Under the pieces are notes generated by a model that did not search any database, was not told where the DNA came from, and saw only the letters and a list, made by a program, of their open reading frames with translations. The position numbers and the translations under genes are program-made. 64,000 nucleotides of DNA from Isoetes taiwanensis (lineage: Eukaryota; Streptophyta; Lycopodiopsida; Isoetales; Isoetaceae): the NCBI GenBank assembly GCA_021234155.1, contig JAJEKV010000032.1, forward strand, positions 14,398,283 through 14,462,282, in the 5' to 3' direction. Position 1 is the first letter of the stretch. Each line of letters begins with the position of its first letter. This document shows, piece by piece, positions 56,863 through 64,000 of this stretch.

Positions 56863-59006
56863 GCTGGGTATTTCTTCCTCTCCTGTACTCTCAGGTTCAG
56901 AGCTGGGCTATTTTCTGAGAAATGAGCTTTCTTCATATTTTTCTTGGTGGTGATAGGAGTGTAGAACACTTCTCCTCCAGATTGTTCACTGCATGGACTT
57001 GTAGGCATAGTCTCCTGTCCTTTTTTATCACCTATTTGCATCTCCTGGCCATTTGGACTTATTGGTCTATTGTTACCAATTCCCAGGCCATTTGGACTTA
57101 TTGGTCTATTGGTAACAATTCCCAGGCCATTTAGGCTTATAGGATCCTGCAGCATTCGAGCTCCAACATCATAACAGATATCTTTATCCTCCATGTATTG
57201 GATGTGTTCCATAGGAGACCTCGTGAAGACATATCCTTTGGTGTCACTTCAATATCGTCCATTTGTGTTTCTGGCACAACCTCAATGTATTCCTCAATCA
57301 GAGTTTGTTCTTGTGTATCTGGTACAAAGTGAGAGTCAATCAGAGACTCATTTTGTTCTTGTGTTTTATCATTTGCCAATTTCTCTGCATTTTCCATTAG
57401 TTCTAGTAATATTTCATACATCTGCTTACCTGGACTATCTTCCCCCAAAAACTTACTGGTTGAAGCCTCTCCTTTGTGAAATTCACTTCCCTTTATTTCT
57501 GCAGTGTTTTGACCTGAGTTCTGATGTTGTTTTTTAGCATTTATAGAAGTATCCCTTGAAGTTTTGGGAGAGTTATGATGAACAATTCCTTTGCCATTTG
57601 AATTATTGGGACTTATAGGGACCTTGGATAATTCCAACACCTGGCCATTAGGTCTTATAGGTTCCTTGGAATTCTCCACTCCCTGGCCACTAGCATTGAC
57701 CAGAACTTTTATCTGTCCATTTATTCTGTTGTGCTCTTCTTTTTCTTCCATTCTTTTCTGATGGTATTCAAAGTGATTTGTTCTTCCCCTTTGTTCCCAG
57801 CATTAGTTTTATCTTTCTGTTTCCGAGCCCTTCTGTATGTACTTCCATTTCTGTTCTTTCTGTAATTACTTACAGTTACCCAGGAATTTGGTTTTGGATC
57901 ATCATGTTCATGCTGAAGAATTTCTTTATTTCCTGAAACAGTCTGAACAGAGCTATGTTTCATCCATTTTCCTTGACAAACACCTCCACCATGCAATCTG
58001 AGACCACAAACATTGCATGGAAGAGGAAGACCCTGCCAATTTAAAGACAAATTCTTGTGTTCTCCAAAAAAATCTTGATACTCAATTTGACTTGGGATCT
58101 CCTTTAGAATATCAATTTGTATCCATACTTTTGGAGCCCTTTCTGGAACTCCTTCCCAGCCTATATATTTCCCTATTCCCGAGAACAATTCCTTGAAAAT
58201 ATCCTCATGCCAATACATAGGATTTAGCCCTGCTATAGTGCAAGATGCTGGGTGGTATAATTGTTTTAAATCTTTAGGATCAAATTTCGGATTCCATTTC
58301 TGAAAATAGAATTGGGTATTGGCTTTATAGATAGTACCCTGCTTAAGGAGATATTGGACTGTATTTGGACTTCCACATTCTACCACAAAGAAAGGGAATT
58401 GCAGCCAATACATTCCAGAGATTTCTACCTTTCTATCCATCTTCATAATTTCTGTTCTAAGGTAGTTTAACTTTACACCTTCATGGCGAATGCAACCAAT
58501 TACAGCCCGGGATTCTAATTCTTTGAGTCTAGAAGGAATGAACTGATGATTTTTCAAGTTAGGAATACCTCTAAACTCATGAATTGATCTCGTCTCTTGT
58601 TTCTGAAGAATCCTCCTTTGTTCTTGATTGATTTGCTCCAGGATCGGGCCAACAAGGTGAGATTGCATCTCAACAGGCGACATGGTTTGAGCTCGGTTCT
58701 TCTCTCCGCCATTGTTGGGATCAGCCAGTCACCACATGCAAAGTATTCAGGAATTTGAGTGCTTCCAGTTTTTCCGTTTAAAAATTTTAGAAGAGCAATG
58801 ATCTTTTCTTTGATGTGATCTAACGATTCCTGATACAAGTTCATAAATTCCTGACCGACGTCAGAAATTTTCAGATAGCCATGATTCCTTGCCTCATAAA
58901 ATTCTGTCCTCTGCTGTCCATCCTTTTCTCGATTCCCAAAACTCTGATCCTGTCCCAATTTTACCTTTTTCAGGCTTATGTCACCCTGTCCTGTCTCCCT
59001 ATCCAC
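56859..59006 (-). pseudogene. LINE ORF1, RNA-binding protein, frameshifted
   Basis: Four overlapping minus-strand frames make up ORF1: 58554-59006 (MDRETGQGD...), 57721-58683, 57137-57751 and 56859-57212. The central part contains a DUF4283-like region (YWLQFPFFVVECGS, GLNPMYWHEDIFKELFSGIG) and a knuckle-like LPLPCNVCGLRLHGGGVC. The C-terminal part is Ser/Gln/Asn-rich and has repeated RPISPNGLGI motifs. ORF1 proteins coat LINE RNA. The frame changes near 58670, 57740 and 57200 mark this copy as inactive. The C-terminal repeat probably arose by slippage. Confidence 0.75.
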
Positions 59007-59422
59007 TATTCCTGTCCCCCCATCAACAAAATCTACCTCAAATTGCCCATGTCGGGACCTGGTTTCTCTCTCTACACATCCTTCTATTCCAAGAAGCGCT
59101 CCCTCATAGCGCCAAGATCTATCTTAGCTCCCAGGCCGATAGAAGTCGTAGGCGTTCATTGGTTGTTTCTTCAACCTGTTCTTCTCTCCCAACTTCCGAC
59201 TCTGCGCAGATCCCATCGCCTTTAATCGACCTGTCCTTTTGTCTTCTCTGCAGTCGGTTCAGCCCCTTCAATCCGGACAGTCCACCTGCTTCGTATCTAG
59301 GCTGACACCTGTACAGGCTGACCCACGATATTCTATATAGTTCTATAACATTCTATCGATCCTTTCTCTAGTGTTCTCAAGCACTTGAAAATAGAACTCA
59401 CATAGAAATTTAGATCATCCCT

Positions 59423-59737
59423 CTATAGATCAAGCACAAAATGACCATAGGTGCCAGTTCCATGCCCATGTGTCAAGACACCCACCAGACTTACTTTCAT
59501 CTGAAAGGCGTTTTGATAATGCTTGGGCAAAGGATCTAGCTTTGGCAAGAAAGTCTTGTGTTGGTCCATCTTATCATGAATTATACACAAAAATCTGTCA
59601 GGCTGCATCTGGAAAAATGTTCTCCATTGCCAATACAACTGTCTACATGATATTTGGTCCCTTTGGTGGTCTGCAAATTGCTCCTTGATTGCCATTCTTT
59701 CTTTCTCTACGGCAATTGATGCACGTGTATCCTTCAA
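59423..59737 (-). pseudogene. Transposase-like fragment with HDKMD motif
   Basis: The 104-codon frame has FLCIIHDKMDQHKTFLPKL and LVGVLTHGHGTGTYGHFVLDL. I have seen this combination in transposon-derived open frames of plant genomes, where the HDKMD aspartate looks catalytic. I cannot name the superfamily with confidence. The rest of the domain is absent, so it is a fragment between Copia D and the Gypsy element. Confidence 0.4.
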
Positions 59738-60144
59738 TTGAATGCAAGTGTTGCACTTTTAGAATGGTATGTGTTGCAAGACACACACGTCTGAGAAGTG
59801 AGTTTTCCATAACTTGCTGAAATGTGATTGAGAAAGAGGCCGACCTCCAGTAATTTCTAGAATGGAGTTGACCTCTTTAAGGCACTCTTTCTGGATGTAA
59901 TGTTGTGGCAACACCCTTTGGACCACTCATACACCGTGCTCGTTCACCTTCGACTTATGCGGCATAGATTGAGATGTTAGTCCTGTGCCTCCTGGTTCAG
60001 GACTATTCATGCATACGACGGACCAGGTCAAGCTCAAGGATCCACAGACAGGCACGGGTCAGCCGTCAAAAGCCCAGCAAAAGACCAAGCAGCAGACCAC
60101 GCAGTCAAAGCCTGGGTCTGCTACCAAGAGGCGCCGCGACAAGT

Positions 60145-60549
60145 GATGACCCGTCACCGCCCGTGTCAGCGTCAGCGTGATTCTAGGCATTTCAAGAGGC
60201 ACCGCCAACATTCCTGCAAATCAGGCCTCCTTCGAGTCGCACGCGAGATCGGTCAGGAGTGTCTATATTGGGCGAGGCCATTTGTACTATATATATGAGT
60301 AGAGCTAGCATATGAGTGGCAGATGAGTTTTGAGTCTTGTCTCTCTTGGTCTTCTCTCGATTGCAAGAGCTCATGTATGTTCATCATTGATATCAAGGAA
60401 GCTTATCATTTTCCTCTCATTGTTCTCTTTTGTTCGTTTTTCTTCTTCTTGTTCTTCTCTTGCAAATCCAGCGTGACATAGTCCCGGTTCTCTGTTAGAT
60501 CCAAGGGTCCTCCAGGGCTGTCTTTGCGAGAGTTCGAACCAGAACCCCA
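60145..60549 (+). repeat. Ty3/Gypsy LTR (start uncertain)
   Basis: The segment ends CCCCA next to a tRNA-Asp-like primer site and has a TACTATATATATGAG promoter box near 60287. TGATGACCCG at 60145 is a candidate start. Just upstream, 59990-60144 encodes a basic Gln/Lys-rich tail (QVKLKDPQTG...SATKRRRDK) ending in a stop at the candidate LTR. This resembles the C-terminus of a retroelement polyprotein. Confidence 0.5.
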
Positions 60550-60553
60550 AACT

Positions 60554-60570
60554 TTGTCGCCATTGCCGGA
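60554..60570 (+). other. Gypsy primer-binding site
   Basis: TTGTCGCCATTGCCGGA resembles the TTTGGCGCCGTTGCCGGGG site (tRNA-Asp type) of plant Athila/Tat-like Gypsy elements, with two or three mismatches. Confidence 0.55.
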
Positions 60571-60761
60571 TTACGATTCGATTTTTTCTTTCTTACGCCG
60601 CCATATGCGTAGAAACTTCACGCCCGGAAGAACTTCTTTCCTAGGCGTCTCGCTTGGGCGCCATCATCGAAGGGAAGCTGCATTGCGTGACATGTATGGA
60701 TGCGCTACGACATTGAGGGAGGCCACATTAGGTCTAGGGCTCGGTCGGCCACCCACCCCTC

Positions 60762-61505
60762 GTGTCATGTCTCGTCCAAATTCTCGCCTCAAGCGTGCAA
60801 ACATTGCTCACGACCCTCGGTCTCCTCATCACTATCGGGGAGCCCTATCCGGCTCCAACTGCTCAACCTTACTTTCATACCCCAGAACATGCCTTCATCC
60901 ATCACTCTTCTGGCCATACGCCTCTGCCTTCACAACCATCATCTCCTACGGGTGGACAGGGATATCCACATGTCTCTTTTGCTCCTCCCCAGGAATTTCC
61001 CTTCCCTACCTTTCCCACCGCTCTTCCTGTTTACAATCTTACAGACCTCAAACCCAATGATCAGGCACCTCCAGTACCCCCACCTCAGCCACCCCTTCAG
61101 CAGGGTCTTTCCAGCACCATACCCCCTCCAACTCCACCTCAATATCCTCACTCATATGTTCCTGTCCAGCCCAGCACTTTTACCTCTACCTTTCAGACCC
61201 TTAAGCTGACTTATCCCACCTTTGGCAACACAAAAGGCAAACCTTTAGACCAAAGTGCTCAGGCCCACATGGAAGAATTTGAGGCTCTGGCTGTCCTGAA
61301 TGGTCATGCGCAACCTCAACTGAAATTCCACATCTTTTCCACCACATTGCGTGGCTCCCCTCATCAATGGCTCATGTCCAACAAAAGTCACTGGAAACAA
61401 GATTGGTCCGAAATGAAAACTGCTTTTCTTTCTCACTATGGGACCACGGATGATGATCAACTTCATCTCAAGCAACTCAATGACCTTCAACAAGAGCCCA
61501 CTTGA
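60762..61505 (+). pseudogene. Gypsy gag
   Basis: The proline-rich N-terminal half (P-P-Q-P runs near 61060-61150) is followed by a retrotransposon gag domain with PLDQSAQAHMEEFEALAVL, STTLRGSPHQWLMSN and DWSEMKTAFLSHYG. The frame ends near 61505 and homology continues in other frames. A degraded zinc knuckle, WCHMRKYQGHLANEC near 61800, has lost its second cysteine. Confidence 0.75.
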
Positions 61506-62649
61506 GTGCAGGGGATTTTGCGGGCCGTCTTCACATTACGCTTTCGGCAAACTCAAGGAGTACCCCCACGAGCCGGATCTTGGTCCTGGTTTCTCCAAGG
61601 ACTTCCTCCGCCTATCGGACTCATGATGAATACTGCTGGCGAAGACTTTGGAGCGGGCTATCGATCTTGTCAATCACTTTCGACCAATGTTTCCTCCCGT
61701 GGCGTGGCTCTTGAGAGCTCCCTTTCATTCCACCCGTCATGGTTCCCCGGGCTTTGTTCAACCTCCACCGCCAATCCAGCGGCCGATCGGATCTGGTGCC
61801 ATATGCGCAAATATCAAGGCCACTTGGCGAATGAGTGCAACTCCACCAATGGCCCACCTCATTGTAAAGCGATGCAACATGTGCAATCATGCCCGCGGAA
61901 GAGTGCACTTCGCACTCATCCTACACCTTTCGCAACAAGATGGTTTATCAAGTGCAAACAACACCTCGGCACCAATCGCCATATCGGCGGACCACCACTG
62001 CGGGCGCAACCCAATCAACTCTATCAACGCGGGGAGCAACAAGCGGGGACCCAACACCGTCCTCCTTTTGATCCTTGGCTTCGTGTTATCAGCGTCGAGG
62101 GAATGGGGTCATACCACCGCGGGCGTGTCCTCAACTTCCACAAGTTGGTGCGACTTCACGGCACAAATCGGACCACATCGGTCCGCCTCACGGCTTACCA
62201 ACTTTGGATTGCCAATGGCAAACAAGGCCCGCGTCCGGTTCTTCGGAAGCCACCTCGTGCACCTCAGCAATCACGCTATCAACCAGCTCCGCAAATCAAC
62301 CTCGGATGGATCAACAAGCGCGGGAAGAAATTTTTCAAGCTCTCAATCCTCCGGTCCGGTAGTCAAATTGGGTTGGTTTAGTCTCACGCCGCACCGGCGT
62401 CACGTCCCTTAACCATTATTCCTAATGGCACGCAACCTGCTTTTTGCCGTCGACACAATTCCTCATGCGAGAAGACAAAAAGGTCCATTTTGCACGACTT
62501 GGAGAAACTCATGCGAATGTCATGCCTAAAGTTCGCCAAAGCATTTTGAACCTCATGCAAAGCTCTTTGAAGGCCGCCGCGTTGGCTAATGTTCATGCCA
62601 CCACTAGAGCTCAACAAAGACAAGGCGCACCTTCCATGTCTCACCCTCC

Positions 62650-63306
62650 ATGCTCTCGACCATATCCAAATATCGGCTTCGAGGTAGAACTACTCAAAAA
62701 GTTCTTTGCTTCCTTACCACGCACTCCCTTTTGTGGATCCATGCAGATCCTTTTTTCTCATGTGCCTCACGGAACTCCAAGAGGAGCTGGCAAAATCAAA
62801 ATTCCTCTAAGTCTTGCAACGATTTTGAAACTACGTCACGCTCTCAAGGACCGGTTACCACTCCGACTGTTTTGGTTGGGGCTGTTGCTACCTCTACACC
62901 CACGGTACATGCCACGGTGGGCAATCAGCAAGTCAACCATGTTCAAATTGATGGAGGTAGCGCAGTTAATCTCATCACGGATAAACTCCGCAAACAAATG
63001 GGCATCAAACAACTCTATCGTGCCCCATATGACATCAAATTGGCCAATGGCCATATCACGAGACCTCAAGGCGTCACGCCTCTTCTTCACATCAACATTG
63101 GTGATCTCAGATTCCCCTTGGAATTTGGTGTTTGGAAGGCTGGAGAAGATCCAGGTGATTATGAAATGTTGGTCGGCAGACCTTTTCTCCGCCAGGCCAA
63201 GAGTATCAATTACTGGGCCACGGATCAGTTAGTCATCATAGATGGTCACCTCAATGCCACCATGGATTTGGACACAGGCAAAATCATTTCCGTTGACAAT
63301 CTTTGA
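62650..63306 (+). pseudogene. Gypsy protease region
   Basis: The retropepsin-like part contains VQIDGGSAVNLITDKLRKQ, where D-G-G takes the place of D-S/T-G, then LANGHITRPQGV, DYEMLVGRPFL and MDLDTGKIISVDNL. The product would process the polyprotein. The upstream half of the frame is probably noise after a frameshift. Confidence 0.7.
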
Positions 63307-63779
63307 ACCCTCTCTCGACCCAAGGCTCTCGAGGGGCCCGAATATTTATCAAGTTCGGGCTCCACACGTGAGTGCGCCTCGTCATCCTACCCCGAATATC
63401 TTTGATCCTTGGGGAGCAATGACTCTTGATCGAGGGAAAAGGTTGTGGCTGCTTTGCTTGACCCTTACGGCTCCTTGCAATCGCATTCAGCGTGTTGATC
63501 ACTTTTCGGAATCTTTGAACCTCTTGCCACTCTTGTAGATGTACCGCGGTTGTTATGAAGCAACCTCTCGCTTGATGACACTTTCGGCAACCTCTCTTTT
63601 CACCACGCGAGGCGCCACGCATCTGTTATGCTTCAACCTCCTCGCTCATATTGTCCGGGACATGGAAGTTATCCCCATATTCGGACTCGGCGTCGAGATT
63701 GTGGACATAGGCAACAATCGGCCTGTCGAATTCTTTGCCAATCTTAGACACCCTATCGTAACAGGGCCGTCACGCTCTT

Positions 63780-64000
63780 CAAAAGTTCAAACACATTTTC
63801 GCACGGAGCTCTGAGAGATCTTGGGGATCAACAAAACCTTGGGGAACTCACCATTCCTACCAAGTCGATGCACGCCCGGTCTAGCAGCGGCGATGCCCGG
63901 CTCAACCCCAATTACCGTGATCGCGTCAAGGCGGAAATTGACAAACTCCTTGCTGCGGGTTTGATCTATGAGGTCAAACATTACGAGTGGGTGAGCCCCA
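63780..64000 (+). pseudogene. Gypsy reverse transcriptase, N-terminal start
   Basis: In the frame reaching the right edge, LNPNYRDRVKAEIDKLLAAG is followed by LIYEVKHYEWVSP, the beginning of a Ty3-type reverse transcriptase. It is cut by the window end. The frame differs from the preceding 63539-63814 frame. Confidence 0.75.

Larger units (their letters stand above)
52486..59159 (-). mobile_element. Nearly full-length plant L1 LINE
   Basis: It inserted in the Copia D LTR with target duplication TGGTTGTTT (52477-52485 and 59160-59168). A T run of about 24 bases at its left end is the poly(A) tail. The 6.67 kb length with ORF1, endonuclease, reverse transcriptase and zinc domain shows little or no 5' truncation. 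Frameshifts in ORF1 and after the RT show decay. Confidence 0.93.
47632..59350 (-). mobile_element. Ty1/Copia retrotransposon D with nested LINE
   Basis: The element lies between identical 5-bp flanks TTCTA (47627-47631 and 59351-59355). Its LTRs start TGATG and end AACA. Internal order on the minus strand is gag to RNase H, with a tRNA-Met primer site next to the 5' LTR. That LTR is split by a 6.7 kb LINE. Several stops and frameshifts inactivate the polyprotein. It is the same lineage as Copia C. Confidence 0.93.
52337..59350 (-). repeat. 5' LTR of Copia D, split by LINE
   Basis: The inner part is 52337-52485 and the outer part 59160-59350. Together they match the LTR at 47632-47963, apart from a diverged patch near 52435-52470 and a few substitutions. 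The 9-bp TGGTTGTTT is present at both junctions because of the LINE target duplication. Confidence 0.92.
60145..64000 (+). mobile_element. Ty3/Gypsy retrotransposon, 5' part, runs off the window
   Basis: LTR, primer-binding site, gag, protease and the start of reverse transcriptase follow on the plus strand in Gypsy order. The remaining pol and the 3' LTR lie beyond 64000. Frameshifts separate all domains. Confidence 0.82.

Noticed and set aside
60524-61209. Overlapping proline- and serine-rich frames at the Gypsy gag start
   Set aside because: Only the frame at 60762-61505 carries gag domain features. The others are alternative frames of the same DNA.

Overview
The window reads as nuclear DNA of a land plant. 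The grounds are a spliced THO-complex WD40 gene with plant-type introns, a secreted GH5 endo-beta-mannanase, and several Ty1/Copia retrotransposons whose primer-binding sites match plant initiator tRNA-Met. Plant-type L1 LINEs and a Ty3/Gypsy element add to this. The genome looks repeat-rich. The mix of LINE types and a Merlin (IS1016-like) DNA transposon suggests a seed-free lineage such as a fern, lycophyte or bryophyte, but that is inference and no species can be named.

Layout: 0-5.1 kb is the 5' part of a decayed Copia element (A, minus strand), split by a 1.4 kb insertion that carries a MITE-like inverted repeat. 5.1-6.0 kb is a LINE relic. 6-13.6 kb is AT-rich and gene-poor, with LINE and SINE debris. 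14.2-24.5 kb is Copia B (minus), split by a truncated LINE and by a 3.6 kb DNA transposon with 25-bp inverted termini and an array of CTCGACTCGCGAGTCGAG-type palindromes. Copia B is bordered on both sides by the same 605-bp sequence. 26.4-31.5 kb is the gene island: THOC3/TEX1 (10 exons, intact) followed by an intronless His-rich mannanase, both on minus. 34.8-41.4 kb is a Merlin transposon with an 8-bp TSD, whose transposase gene is split by Copia C. 42-47.6 kb is mostly anonymous, with a Gypsy integrase relic and palindromic 60-bp repeats. 47.6-59.35 kb is Copia D with a perfect 5-bp TSD and a nearly complete 6.7 kb L1 LINE inside its 5' LTR. From about 60.1 kb to the end is the 5' part of a Ty3/Gypsy element.

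Only THOC3 and the mannanase are convincing intact host genes. Almost everything else is mobile DNA, and all the large retroelement reading frames carry stops or frameshifts. The nesting gives relative ages: Merlin is older than Copia C, Copia D older than its LINE, and Copia B older than its LINE and DNA transposon. LTR divergence of about 1.3-1.4 percent in B and C points to fairly recent activity.
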